In this document: piece by piece, positions 14,771-24,046 of the stretch | Position numbering within the stretch: the stretch's first letter is position 1 | Layout: every line of letters starts with the position of its first letter | NCBI GenBank assembly: GCA_046295675.1 | Contig: JBKBMW010000004.1 | Span: 1 to 27,583, forward strand | Direction of reading: 5' to 3' | Source: JAOAJF01 sp046295675 | Lineage (GTDB): Archaea; Micrarchaeota; Micrarchaeia; Anstonellales; Anstonellaceae | Length of the DNA stretch: 27,583 nt | Translations under genes and position numbers: made by a program | Notes under the pieces: generated by a model | Seen by the model: the letters and a program-made list of their open reading frames with translations, nothing else | What the model was told of the DNA's origin: nothing | The model's database searches: none

Positions 14771-14784
14771 GAAAGTTTATAAAT
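14771..14784 (+). promoter_or_regulatory. carA: BRE/TATA promoter of carAB
   Basis: GAAAG (BRE-like) followed by TTTATAAAT lies about 45-58 bases before ATG 14829. The 13-mer GAAAGTTTATAAA recurs exactly at 19131-19143 upstream of another plus-strand gene, which supports its promoter role. Confidence 0.6.
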
Positions 14785-14828
14785 TTTTTATTAGTAAATA
14801 ATTTTGGGCTTTTTCCCTTTTGAGTTTT

Positions 14829-15902
14829 ATGAAAAAAGGAATTTTAGTTCTGAGTGATAATACTATTGTTCATGCCAAGGGAATGGGGGCCAATACCATT
14901 AGGGCAGGAGAACTTGTTTTTAACACTTCTATGACTGGCTATCAAGAAGCATTAACTGATCCATCTTATGCTGGACAAATTCTATTAATGACTTATCCTT
15001 TAATTGGAAATTATGGAATCAACAAAAATTATGTCCAATCCAAAAAAATTTGGGTAGAGGGGTTTATAGTAAAATGGGCAGAAAAAAAGCCAGTCCATTA
15101 TCTTTCAGAAGAAAACTTGCATCAATATCTGTTAAGAAACCAAATAGGTGCGCTATATGATTTAGATACAAGAAAATTAACTATAAAACTACGAGACTAT
15201 GGTGTGATGAATGCTGCTTATCAAGTTTACGAAAATGAACAAAAACCAGATTTAGAAAAACTTTTTGAACTAATAAAAAAAACAGATTATTCAAAAATTA
15301 ATTTTGTTGAAAGGGTGAGTACAAAAAAAGTTGAAATTTTTGGGCAAGGCAAAAAAAAGGTAGTACTTTTGGATTATGGAGCAAAGGGAGGTATTATAAA
15401 ACAACTTCTTGAAAAAAAACTACAAGTAATCTGCATGCCATTTAATACTCCATCTAGTCAAGTTCTGGAACAAGAATCAGATGGAGTAGTTCTTTCTAAT
15501 GGTCCAGGGGATCCAGCTTTATTAAAAAACGAAATTGAACAAATAAAGAAATTATTTGGGAAGATTCCAATAATGGGTATTTGTCTTGGGCATCAATTGA
15601 TTGGCTGGGCAGCAGGAGGGCAAACCTATAAATTAAAATTTGGGCATCGGGGTTCAAACCATCCTGTTTTGGATACAACATTAAATAAAGTTTTTATCAC
15701 TACTCAAAATCATGGTTATGCTCTAAAAAAAGATAGTCTTCCATCAGAGTGGGAGATTACTCATATAAATTTAAACGATGAGAGTGTGGAAGGAATTGAA
15801 AATAAAAATTTAGGAGTTTTTGGAGTTCAATATCATCCAGAGGCACAACCAGGACCAAGGGATTCTTTGTATTTGTTTGATAAATTTTTCAAAATGCTTT
15901 AA
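14829..15902 (+). CDS. carA: Carbamoyl-phosphate synthase small subunit (glutamine amidotransferase)
   Basis: This 357-residue subunit takes ammonia from glutamine and passes it to CarB for carbamoyl phosphate, used for pyrimidines and arginine. The N-terminal CPSase-specific domain (~1-150; FNTSMTGYQEALTDPSYAGQ) precedes a class I glutamine amidotransferase domain. The nucleophile is Cys252 in GICLGHQ, and the His-Glu pair is in FGVQYHPEA near 335-337. Motifs NGPGDP and TTQNHGYA are intact. I use ATG 14829; a TTG at 14820 would add three residues without support. carB follows after 21 bases. Confidence 0.97.
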   Translation: MKKGILVLSDNTIVHAKGMGANTIRAGELVFNTSMTGYQEALTDPSYAGQILLMTYPLIGNYGINKNYVQSKKIWVEGFIVKWAEKKPVHYLSEENLHQYLLRNQIGALYDLDTRKLTIKLRDYGVMNAAYQVYENEQKPDLEKLFELIKKTDYSKINFVERVSTKKVEIFGQGKKKVVLLDYGAKGGIIKQLLEKKLQVICMPFNTPSSQVLEQESDGVVLSNGPGDPALLKNEIEQIKKLFGKIPIMGICLGHQLIGWAAGGQTYKLKFGHRGSNHPVLDTTLNKVFITTQNHGYALKKDSLPSEWEITHINLNDESVEGIENKNLGVFGVQYHPEAQPGPRDSLYLFDKFFKML

Positions 15903-15923
15903 AAAAAATCGAAAGGGAAAAAA

Positions 15924-18900
15924 ATGCCTTTAAATAAAAACATAAAAAAAGTTTTGGTAATTGGCTCAGGTCCAATTGTAATTGGGCAGTCTGCAGAATT
16001 TGATTATTCTGGAAGTCAAGCAGCTAAATCTTTAAGAGAAGATGGAATTAAAGTGGTGTTGCTAAATTCAAACCCAGCAACCATTCAAACAGATAAAGAA
16101 ATTGCAGATTCTATCTACATTGAACCAATGAATTTAGAAGTCTTAGAAAAAATAATCAAAAAAGAAAAGCCAGATGGTTTGTTAGCATCAATGGGCGGGC
16201 AAACTGCATTAAACCTTGTTTGCGATTTTGTAAAAAAAGGCTTGGATAAAAAATACAATATCTCTCTTCTTGGCACAGGAATTGAAGCAATTAAAAAGGC
16301 CGAGGATAGAGGAGAATTTGCTTCCTTTTTAAAAGAGATAAACCAACCACTTTTAAACTCTATTGCAGCAAAATCAAAAAAAGAAGCATATGCATTTGCA
16401 AAAAAGTTTGGGTTCCCATTAATTTTAAGACCTGCTTACACTTTAGGAGGAAGCGGAGGAGGGATTGCACACAACAAGGAAGAATTTGAAAAGCTTTTGG
16501 AGCTTGGTTTTACTCTTTCACCAATCCATCAAATACTAATTGAAGAAAGTGTTTTGGGATGGGGCGAATTTGAATATGAAATGATGCGAGATAGCTCAGA
16601 TAATTGTATTACTATTTGTAATATGGAGAATTTAGACCCAATGGGAATTCATACTGGAGAATCAGTAGTGGTTGCCCCTGCTCAAACATTATCTGATGAA
16701 GAACATCAAATGCTTCGAGATGCAGCCATCAAAATAATTAGAGGATTAAAAATTGTTGGGGGATGCAATATTCAATTCGCATTAAATCAAAAAACAGGTC
16801 AATATGTTGTAGTAGAAGTAAATCCTCGTCTTTCCAGGTCTTCAGCTTTAGCATCAAAAGCCACTGGTTATCCAATAGCAAGAGTGGCTGCAAAGTTAGC
16901 AGTTGGTTATAATCTTTATGAAGTTAAAAATATGGTTACAAAAACTACACCTGCTTCCTTTGAACCAGCTCTTGATTATGTAGTAGTAAAAATCCCTCGC
17001 TGGCCATTTGATAAACTCCCTCAATCCAATAGAGTAATAGGAACTCAGATGAAATCAACTGGGGAGGTAATGGCAATTGGAAGAACCTTTGAACAAGCAT
17101 TTTTAAAAGCTCTTTCTTCATTAGATCAAAAACTTCCAAACCTTAATAATGAAGATATATTTTATCATCTAACAAAACCCACTGACTATAGAATTTTTGC
17201 ATTGTTTGAAGCACTAAAAAAGAAAATGAGTGTTAGAAAAATAACCAAACTTACGAATATACATCCTTGGTTTGTCCAAAAGCTTAGAAATATTGTTAGA
17301 ACCGAGGAAAAAATAAAAAAAGAAGGGCTAAAAGTCCAAATAATAAAAAAAGCAAAAAAAATGGGTTTCTCTGATTCATTTATAGGAAAACTATGTGGAA
17401 AAACAGAGCTTGAAATTAGAAATTTTAGAAAAGCAAATAAAATTCTACCAACCTTTAAAATGGTAGATACTTGTGCAGGGGAATTTGAAGCAAGAACTCC
17501 TTATTTTTACTCTTGTTATGAAGAAGAAAACGAAAGCAAACCAAGCACCAGAAAAAAGGTAGTTATTCTCGGTTCAGGACCAATCAGAATAGGCCAAGGA
17601 ATAGAATTTGATTATTGTTGTTGCCATGCTGCATTTGTCTTAAAAGAAATGGACTATGAAACCATAATTATAAATAATAATCCAGAGACCATCTCTACAG
17701 ATTTTGATACTTCAGATAAACTTTATTTTGAACCTCTTGATTTTGAGCATGTCATGGATGTGATTGAATTAGAAAAACCAGAAGGCGTAATAGTGCAATT
17801 CGGAGGTCAAACAGCTATAAATCTAGCTGAAGAGCTTGAAAAAAATTCTGTTAAAATTTTAGGCACTTCTATAAAAGCAATAGATATTGCAGAAGATAGA
17901 GAGTTATTTAGAAAATTTTTAACAAATTTGAATTTAAACCAACCAAAAAACGCAACTGCTACTTCTAAAGAAGAAGCAATACAAAAAGCCTTTGAGATTG
18001 GTTATCCTATTGTAGTCAGGCCATCCTATGTTATAGCCGGAAGAGGAATGAAAATTATCTATGACCAAGAAGAGCTTCAAAAATATATAACTGAAGCAGT
18101 AGAAGTTTCAAATAATAAACCAGTTCTTTTAGACAAGTATATCGAACAAGCATTAGAATGTGAAGTAGATGGAATAAGTGATGGGCAAGATATTTGGATA
18201 GCAAACATAATGGAGCATATTGAAAGAGCAGGGGTACACTCAGGGGATGCTTCCTGTGTGGTTCCACCAATAAAACTCAAAAAAGAAGTTCAAAAACAAA
18301 TAATAGAGATTACAAAAAAAATGGTGCTCGAACTAAAAATTATTGGTGCTTTCAATATTCAGTATATTGTAAAAGATGACATCATCTACATAATTGAATT
18401 AAATCCAAGAGGCTCTAGAACAATGCCCTTTCTCTCAAAAGCATTGGGAATTCCAATAGTAAAAGCAGCAACTCAACTTATTATGGGAAAAAAACTTTCT
18501 GAACTTAATTTAAAAGATCCAACAATAAATTATTATGCTGTAAAATCAGTTGTTTTTCCATTTCTAAAATTAGAAGGAGCAGATTTTGTTTTAGGACCGG
18601 AGATGAAATCTACCGGGGAGTCGATGGGAATAGATAAAAATTTTCATATTGCCTATTACAAATCCTTGCTTGGTGCTAATCTAAAAATTCCAAATCCCAA
18701 ATCCATTGTTGCTATTTCTTTAAAAGATGGGGATAAACAAAGAGCAAAACCATTAGTAAAAAAATTACTTGAAATTGGTTTTAAAATAAAAGCAACGGCT
18801 GGGACTGCAAAGTATCTAGAAGGTCTTGATGTTTCTATAATTAAAAAAGTTTCTGAAGGAGAACCCAATATTGTAAGTGAAATCAAAAAAGGAAAAATAA

Positions 18901-19091
18901 AAATGGTTTTTAACACTCCAAAAAAAGGAGGCCAGCCTCAAACTGATGGTTATGCAATAAGAAGATCTGCAATTGAGGCAAATATACCTTGTATTACAAG
19001 TTTTGAAGCAGCTGAAGCTTTAGTGGATGCACTTTATGAACTAAAGGGCAAAACACTGGATGTAAAAAAAATAGATCAATACTGGGAATAA
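15924..19091 (+). CDS. carB: Carbamoyl-phosphate synthase large subunit
   Basis: This 1055-residue synthetase has the duplicated layout. The first ATP-grasp half (about 1-400) forms carboxyphosphate and has GSGPIVIGQSAEFDYSG near its start and RPAYTLGGSGGG. An oligomerisation linker (~400-545) follows. The second half (~546-930) repeats GSGPIRIGQGIEFDYCC and RPSYVIAGRGM and makes carbamoyl phosphate. The C-terminal MGS-like allosteric domain (~935-1055) holds TAGTAKYL and the NTPKKGGQPQTDGYAIRR loop, the site of effectors such as UMP or ornithine in bacterial enzymes. The halves look complete, with no frameshift. AAAGGG lies before ATG 15924. No other pyrimidine or arginine gene is nearby. 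Confidence 0.97.
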   Translation: MPLNKNIKKVLVIGSGPIVIGQSAEFDYSGSQAAKSLREDGIKVVLLNSNPATIQTDKEIADSIYIEPMNLEVLEKIIKKEKPDGLLASMGGQTALNLVCDFVKKGLDKKYNISLLGTGIEAIKKAEDRGEFASFLKEINQPLLNSIAAKSKKEAYAFAKKFGFPLILRPAYTLGGSGGGIAHNKEEFEKLLELGFTLSPIHQILIEESVLGWGEFEYEMMRDSSDNCITICNMENLDPMGIHTGESVVVAPAQTLSDEEHQMLRDAAIKIIRGLKIVGGCNIQFALNQKTGQYVVVEVNPRLSRSSALASKATGYPIARVAAKLAVGYNLYEVKNMVTKTTPASFEPALDYVVVKIPRWPFDKLPQSNRVIGTQMKSTGEVMAIGRTFEQAFLKALSSLDQKLPNLNNEDIFYHLTKPTDYRIFALFEALKKKMSVRKITKLTNIHPWFVQKLRNIVRTEEKIKKEGLKVQIIKKAKKMGFSDSFIGKLCGKTELEIRNFRKANKILPTFKMVDTCAGEFEARTPYFYSCYEEENESKPSTRKKVVILGSGPIRIGQGIEFDYCCCHAAFVLKEMDYETIIINNNPETISTDFDTSDKLYFEPLDFEHVMDVIELEKPEGVIVQFGGQTAINLAEELEKNSVKILGTSIKAIDIAEDRELFRKFLTNLNLNQPKNATATSKEEAIQKAFEIGYPIVVRPSYVIAGRGMKIIYDQEELQKYITEAVEVSNNKPVLLDKYIEQALECEVDGISDGQDIWIANIMEHIERAGVHSGDASCVVPPIKLKKEVQKQIIEITKKMVLELKIIGAFNIQYIVKDDIIYIIELNPRGSRTMPFLSKALGIPIVKAATQLIMGKKLSELNLKDPTINYYAVKSVVFPFLKLEGADFVLGPEMKSTGESMGIDKNFHIAYYKSLLGANLKIPNPKSIVAISLKDGDKQRAKPLVKKLLEIGFKIKATAGTAKYLEGLDVSIIKKVSEGEPNIVSEIKKGKIKMVFNTPKKGGQPQTDGYAIRRSAIEANIPCITSFEAAEALVDALYELKGKTLDVKKIDQYWE

Positions 19092-19130
19092 TTTCTTTTT
19101 CTTATTTTAACTAAAAGTTTAATTTTTTAG

Positions 19131-19144
19131 GAAAGTTTATAAAA
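19131..19144 (+). promoter_or_regulatory. BRE/TATA promoter of the 83-residue gene
   Basis: GAAAGTTTATAAAA about 35-50 bases upstream of ATG 19180. The first 13 bases are identical to the carA promoter element. Confidence 0.55.
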
Positions 19145-19179
19145 TTCAATGCCAAAATAGAGCTATTAAAGGTGAAAAA

Positions 19180-19431
19180 ATGCAACAGCCAAAAATAATG
19201 GAAGTTTTCAATCAACTAAAAAGTTTTGGATTATCTGAATTAGATGCTTCACTTGTAGCAGATTGCATAAACCACAAAAAAGAATGCTCTTGGCAAAACA
19301 ATGACCTAATTACTTCTGAAGCAGTAGAAAAAGCAAATAAATATTTAATAGAAAACAAACTTGGTTTAATAATCTCGGTTAATCCCTCAAGATTTGATAA
19401 GTTTATTTGGGAAACAAAGAAAATAGAATAA
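19180..19431 (+). CDS. Small hypothetical protein
   Basis: This 83-residue protein is not recognised. It begins with a helical segment (MEVFNQLKSFGLSELDASLVADCINHKKEC) containing two cysteines, Cys29 and Cys36, separated by His31. A second helix (SEAVEKANKYLIENKLG) follows, and a short beta-like end IISVNPSRF. No membrane segment is visible. AAAGGTG directly before the ATG and its own BRE/TATA element support expression. It lies 40 bases upstream of the large orphan gene and may share its transcript. Confidence 0.65.
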   Translation: MQQPKIMEVFNQLKSFGLSELDASLVADCINHKKECSWQNNDLITSEAVEKANKYLIENKLGLIISVNPSRFDKFIWETKKIE

Positions 19432-19471
19432 ATAAAAATTAAAATTTTAACGATAAGTTTATGTTGGTAAA

Positions 19472-21319
19472 ATGAATTTATTAAAAAAAGAACAAGAAGA
19501 AGAGAAATCCAATTTCTCTATTTTAAATTATTCTGTGTACTATAATCAAGAAAAATTGAACGAATTTTTCAATCAAATAAATCAGCAAATCAAGAAAAGT
19601 CCACTTACTAACAAAGCAATTACAATTAAAGTAGATGGAAAGGATGTAGGCATATTACAAATTCCACCAACAGATAATATCTTATCTCTAAAAAATATTG
19701 TTGAAAATTTTGTCTTGGAGAAACTTAAGCAAAAAGACCCAAACCAGGAAAAATCGCACATTATAAAAATTATTTATAATCCAGAACCAGAAGAAAAACA
19801 AGCCCCGATAGCATTAGATATTTATGCTGAATCTTCAGATCGCAAAAAAGAATTTGAAGCTATAAAAACAAAAGAAGAAAAAATTATTTTGGAATTGGAA
19901 AAAGGATATCTCGTAATTACTCCTTTTTCTTATTCTGCTCCTGCTCAAACCTATGGTCGAGATTATATCCAAAGAAGTGGAGAAGAGCAATCTATCAAAG
20001 AGCTTTTAAACAATATTGAAAACCCTGAAAAAAAAGATATCTATCTAACCATTACTTTAGAAGATCCTATAAAACTAGCGGAGAATGAAAAGATCAAAGA
20101 TAATATTAAATCCTTATTCCAAAACAAGTTTCATAGTCTAACTATTCAATTTAAATCTTTGAATACAGAAGATGTTGCAGAGTTGCTCAATGCAAATGCA
20201 ATAAAAGAAAATCAGTTAACAGCTCTTAAAAAAGGGTTAGTTTTTGCTATTGATAAAAATGGAAATCCAGCTTTTTCTGAAAAAGAAAAAAAAATGATTT
20301 TAGATTCTAAAGATTCAAAGGAGATGGTTAATGCATTACAAAAATTAGACAAAGAAATCTATTTTCCAAAAGAAAAAAGAGACTCTCATCCTATTTTAGA
20401 GCAGATCTATTCTTACTACAGAAAAATAGATGTTTTTGAAAAAGAATTAAACATAAGTCTCAGTTCTAATGGTATAATTCATAATACAAATAATATAGAC
20501 TTAGTAGTCAATAATCCATCTTTAGGAACAATATATACAAATAATTCCTCTTCAATTAGTTTACCAATTTATATAAACAAAAACATAAATACAGAGCAAC
20601 ATTTCACTGTAAAGACAACAGATGCTAAATTGCTTTATAGCTGTGTTTATATCCCAAAAGAAAAAGAAGAAGAATTTAAGGAATATAAGGGTGTGGTTGT
20701 GTTTGATTTTTCTCTTGATATAGAGCGTTTTATGGGTAAAAAATTACTGGAAAGTATAAAAAGTTATATTATGCAAAACCCCCAAAAACGAATGATAGAA
20801 CTAGAAAAGAATAACCCTAAAAATTATCAAATTTTTTTTGAAAACTTAAATGATATGCTTTGGAAATATATTCATAAACCGCAGATACTAACCGAGAATG
20901 AAAAAAATTTAGTTCAAACAATAAAAGAGGATGGACTTACCATAATCGGGGATATGGCAATCACAGATCCAAATAAATGGGTGAAACCAGAAACATTAGA
21001 AAAATTTTTTGATTATGTTCAAGAAATAGCTCCAGATGGAATAAGGATTAGACTATTAGTAATAGCACCTGAAAAATTCACTTATCCTATTAGAGGTACA
21101 AAAGAAAAAGGGGTAAATACCAAAGAAAAAAGATTGGATGAATTAAAAGAAGTTATAGGCAATCTAACAGAAGAAAAGATCAATGATAATACTTTTTATT
21201 ATAAAAGTAAAAACCATTACAAACTTAAAAATAGTGAAATTGAGATAGTCTGGGTAAGCTCAAAACAAGATGGTGTTTATGATCCTATTAAAAATTATTT
21301 AGGTTACTTTAAAAATTAA
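19472..21319 (+). CDS. Large orphan protein, function unknown
   Basis: This 615-residue soluble-looking protein has no signal peptide, no membrane helix and no motif I recognise. It is charge-rich, with alternating beta strands and helices. Residues about 48-112 (KAITIKVDGKDVGILQI, then a helix, then SHIIKIIYNPE) and ~175-235 (DIYLTITLEDPIKLAENEK, a helix, then HSLTIQFKSL) look like a repeated strand-helix-strand unit, suggesting internal duplication. The middle (~340-380) is Asn/Ser-rich and strand-forming (NSSSISLPIYINK). The C-terminal ~120 residues form an alpha/beta segment (DGLTIIGDMAITDP, IRIRLLVIAPEKF). It follows the 83-residue gene by 40 bases and converges with a CAP-domain gene after only five bases. 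Function cannot be assigned. Confidence 0.8.
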   Translation: MNLLKKEQEEEKSNFSILNYSVYYNQEKLNEFFNQINQQIKKSPLTNKAITIKVDGKDVGILQIPPTDNILSLKNIVENFVLEKLKQKDPNQEKSHIIKIIYNPEPEEKQAPIALDIYAESSDRKKEFEAIKTKEEKIILELEKGYLVITPFSYSAPAQTYGRDYIQRSGEEQSIKELLNNIENPEKKDIYLTITLEDPIKLAENEKIKDNIKSLFQNKFHSLTIQFKSLNTEDVAELLNANAIKENQLTALKKGLVFAIDKNGNPAFSEKEKKMILDSKDSKEMVNALQKLDKEIYFPKEKRDSHPILEQIYSYYRKIDVFEKELNISLSSNGIIHNTNNIDLVVNNPSLGTIYTNNSSSISLPIYINKNINTEQHFTVKTTDAKLLYSCVYIPKEKEEEFKEYKGVVVFDFSLDIERFMGKKLLESIKSYIMQNPQKRMIELEKNNPKNYQIFFENLNDMLWKYIHKPQILTENEKNLVQTIKEDGLTIIGDMAITDPNKWVKPETLEKFFDYVQEIAPDGIRIRLLVIAPEKFTYPIRGTKEKGVNTKEKRLDELKEVIGNLTEEKINDNTFYYKSKNHYKLKNSEIEIVWVSSKQDGVYDPIKNYLGYFKN

Positions 21320-21324
21320 GCTTT

Positions 21325-21885
21325 TTAAATTTTTTTAAAGCCAAGAATTATTACTACTATCCATTTTTCTACCTTTTCTTCAAATCCAATGCCCACATAT
21401 AAAATCTTCTTTTTTAAAATTATTTCTTTATGTGAAGGTGATTTAAACAAGGTATTAAAAACCTCTTGTGCTAATTCTTTATCTTCTTTGTGAGCATAAC
21501 CAACAACTATTGTCTCCCCAATGTTAGATGTATACCCAACTAATTCTAAAACACGTTTAAAAAAGGGATAGTCTTTTGAGTTATGCGAAATCTTTTGAGC
21601 TTCAATTAAATACTTTGCAAATTTTTTGGCAACAGCGCAGAAGTTAGGATGCAAAACAAAATCAGTATCAAGGGAATGCTCCTTTCTAATCTCCTTAAAT
21701 CTTTCTTCTATGGCTAAAATATTTTTTGGAAAAGCGATAGGTGCTAAATCTTGGTATATCTTAATATTATTAGTATCGTTATTAGTATCCAAAATAGGTT
21801 GTTTATTAAAAGGTGGTTTTGCTGTTAAAACATTTGCTAATGTCAAAAAAGAAAGGGCCATTGTGTAAGTATATTTTTTATACAT
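21325..21885 (-). CDS. Secreted CAP-domain (SCP/PR1-like) protein
   Basis: This is a 186-residue protein. Residues 1-22 form a Sec signal peptide: basic MYKKYTYT, hydrophobic MALSFLTLANVL, then TA before KPP. The mature part matches the CAP fold: HPNFCAVAKKFAKYLIEAQKISHNS, then NIGETIVVGY (the usual GENI-like block), then LFKSPSHKEIIL and the closing strand YVGIGFEEKVEKWIVVIILGF. Archaeal and bacterial CAP proteins are extracellular and mostly uncharacterised; some eukaryotic ones bind sterols or act in defence. A possible bidirectional stem (AAGC/GCTT with T runs, about 21318-21342) may end both this and the convergent gene. Confidence 0.82.
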   Translation of the reverse strand: MYKKYTYTMALSFLTLANVLTAKPPFNKQPILDTNNDTNNIKIYQDLAPIAFPKNILAIEERFKEIRKEHSLDTDFVLHPNFCAVAKKFAKYLIEAQKISHNSKDYPFFKRVLELVGYTSNIGETIVVGYAHKEDKELAQEVFNTLFKSPSHKEIILKKKILYVGIGFEEKVEKWIVVIILGFKKI

Positions 21886-21941
21886 AATCTAAATATTGAA
21901 CCAACCAATTATATAAAGTTATAGGTTATAGTTTAGTATGT

Positions 21942-23933
21942 TTATTTTACTTCTCTTTTTGATTTTGAATTAAATTGCATAAAATACAATTTTTCTATCT
22001 CTTCTGTTGAAGTAATATCCTCTAAACTTTTATCAGTTCTTATAGCAACCATTCTTGGAAATCTTAAAGCAAAACCCTTTCCATCTCTGAATCCTGCAGT
22101 GTGTATCGGCGAATGTGAAATTTCATCTGCAGTTATAGTAATTACAAGTTTTGGTTCTACCCAAAAATCAGGCTTTATGTTTGAAATAACTTCTTTTGGT
22201 TTGGTTTGGATTTTTAACCCAGATAGAATTTTTTCAAGCTCGACCATTTCCTTTTCTGAGAAGCCTGAACCTATTTTAGCAATGGTTTCTAATTTTTGAG
22301 TTTGTTGATTTTTTACAGCAACTAATAATCCTCCAAAATTAAACTCCACTCTCTGCCCTTTTCCTAAATAATAACCTATTACTATTGCATCTATATTATC
22401 TGCTAACTTTCCATAACTCTTCTTAAGTTTTATCCATGCAAACTCTCTTGCCCCTGCAATATATGGGGCAGAGAGATCCTTGGCTATAATTCCCTCCATT
22501 CCATTTTTGATTGCATTGTCAAAAAAATTTTGCAGTTCTCTAGCACTTGAAACCATTTTCAACTCAGAATGAAAAATATTTGTGCTTTCTTTAATTGCCT
22601 TTTCCAAGTCCTTTCTTCGTTGTTCAAATGGTAATCGGGAATAATCCACTCCCTCTAAATACAAAAGATCAAAAACAAATAAGTGAAGTGGAAACTTTTG
22701 ACTCATTTCATCTACATTATATTTTCTTTTTCTTTTTATGGTCATCTGAAAGGGATAATATTTTTTTTCTGAAGGATTAAAAGCCATTGCTTCACCTTCA
22801 AAAATAATTCTATTTACAGGCAAATCAATAACAGCTTGTACAATCTCTGGAAATGCTGCGCTAACCTTTTCTAATTTTCTAGAATAAATTTCTACCTTCT
22901 CTCTATCCTTATGAATCTGAAGCCTAAATCCATCATACTTACTATCAGCTGCGCAAGGCCCAAGTTTTTCAATAATCTCTTCTGGACTAGAAAGACGCTC
23001 TGCCAAAGCAGGTCTAATGGGAAAAAACAATTCTATGTTAAAATTCTCTATTCTTTGATAATCAAATAATGTAAGTTCTCCTATTTTTCCTAAATCATTA
23101 CAAAGGTTAAATGCTCGTTCAATTGGTGTACGAATTGCTTTTTTAAATTGGTCTATTATGAGAATATAAAATTCACTAGTTTCTTTTACTTTTGATATTT
23201 GTAGTAAAGGTGTTTTTTTGTTTTTATCAAACAATAAATATACTCGTTTTCCTTCTAAAAATTCTAATTCAAAATCAGTTAAAACTTTTAGTTCCAATGA
23301 TGGGGAAATTGGATCAGATAAAATCTCTACTTTTTTAAATAAAATTTTTTGAGATTGAGTATCCAAACCAATAAGCGAATTCAAAATTTCTGAGATTTTT
23401 ATCTGCGTTATAGCATCCAAAATAGTTGGTTGCCCAATCCCAAGTCTCATTAACCCAACGCAAAATCTTGTTAAATATTTTGCTTCTAAAGGACTGGAAA
23501 AATTTAATAGCTCTGAAAGCTGTTTTAATTTTGTTTCTTGGCTTCCCTTTCCAGTTAATTTTGCTAGCGAGAATAAAGAAGAATAAACTTCCAGCACTGT
23601 AAGTTTTTTTTCAAATAAAGTAGACTGAAGTTTTTTTAAAATTAGACTATAAGCAACCTCACCTATGTCCCCTTTTTCTTTAAATAACCTTTCTATTTCT
23701 TTTTTACTATATCCAGTAGAATAAGAGAGCCCTTCAAACATCAGCTGTATTCCTAATCCAATTTCAATTCCATAGTGGGAAGGAAGTATTAGGCCTTCTG
23801 ATAAATAAATAATTGGTTTTATCTCTTCTCTTTTTGCCTTTTTAAGCAAATTTGCAAAAATATTAGTCATTTCAAGCCTTGAAGAGGTTTTTTCTATTTT
23901 CTCCCAAGTGCTAGCAAGTTCCTCAAATAGCAT
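21942..23933 (-). CDS. lig: ATP-dependent DNA ligase with enlarged DNA-binding domain
   Basis: This is a 663-residue replicative-type ligase, counted from ATG 23933. A GTG at 23945 would add four residues and is less likely. The N-terminal helical DNA-binding domain runs to about 315. The adenylation domain has motif I SKYDGFR, with nucleophile Lys332, then EGEAMAFN (III), GMEGIIAKD (IV) and WIKLKKSYG (V). A C-terminal OB domain ends the protein. Between LDAITQIKISEI (~175) and IERAFNLCNDLG (~272) there are roughly 95 residues where archaeal ligases such as P. furiosus (~560 residues) have about 15. This gives an apparent insertion of some 80 residues. It seals nicks in replication and repair. 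It is divergent from asnS. Confidence 0.95.
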   Translation of the reverse strand: MLFEELASTWEKIEKTSSRLEMTNIFANLLKKAKREEIKPIIYLSEGLILPSHYGIEIGLGIQLMFEGLSYSTGYSKKEIERLFKEKGDIGEVAYSLILKKLQSTLFEKKLTVLEVYSSLFSLAKLTGKGSQETKLKQLSELLNFSSPLEAKYLTRFCVGLMRLGIGQPTILDAITQIKISEILNSLIGLDTQSQKILFKKVEILSDPISPSLELKVLTDFELEFLEGKRVYLLFDKNKKTPLLQISKVKETSEFYILIIDQFKKAIRTPIERAFNLCNDLGKIGELTLFDYQRIENFNIELFFPIRPALAERLSSPEEIIEKLGPCAADSKYDGFRLQIHKDREKVEIYSRKLEKVSAAFPEIVQAVIDLPVNRIIFEGEAMAFNPSEKKYYPFQMTIKRKRKYNVDEMSQKFPLHLFVFDLLYLEGVDYSRLPFEQRRKDLEKAIKESTNIFHSELKMVSSARELQNFFDNAIKNGMEGIIAKDLSAPYIAGAREFAWIKLKKSYGKLADNIDAIVIGYYLGKGQRVEFNFGGLLVAVKNQQTQKLETIAKIGSGFSEKEMVELEKILSGLKIQTKPKEVISNIKPDFWVEPKLVITITADEISHSPIHTAGFRDGKGFALRFPRMVAIRTDKSLEDITSTEEIEKLYFMQFNSKSKREVK

Positions 23934-24034
23934 ATAACAAATCACTGCAAATACAATAATAACTTTTTTGTTTTACTTGGTTATAAGATATTAATAAATA
24001 ACTTTCTAATTCAAATAATAATATCAATCTCATC

Positions 24035-24040
24035 GTGAGG
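24035..24040 (+). promoter_or_regulatory. asnS: Shine-Dalgarno site that fixes the asnS start
   Basis: GTGAGG ends six bases before ATG 24047. The in-frame GTG at 24035 is part of this site, so ATG 24047 is preferred. Confidence 0.6.
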
Positions 24041-24046
24041 TTTATT

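Noticed and set aside
18055..18280. Two open frames antisense to carB
   Set aside because: They overlap the conserved second ATP-grasp half of carB and have no ribosome site or recognisable product.
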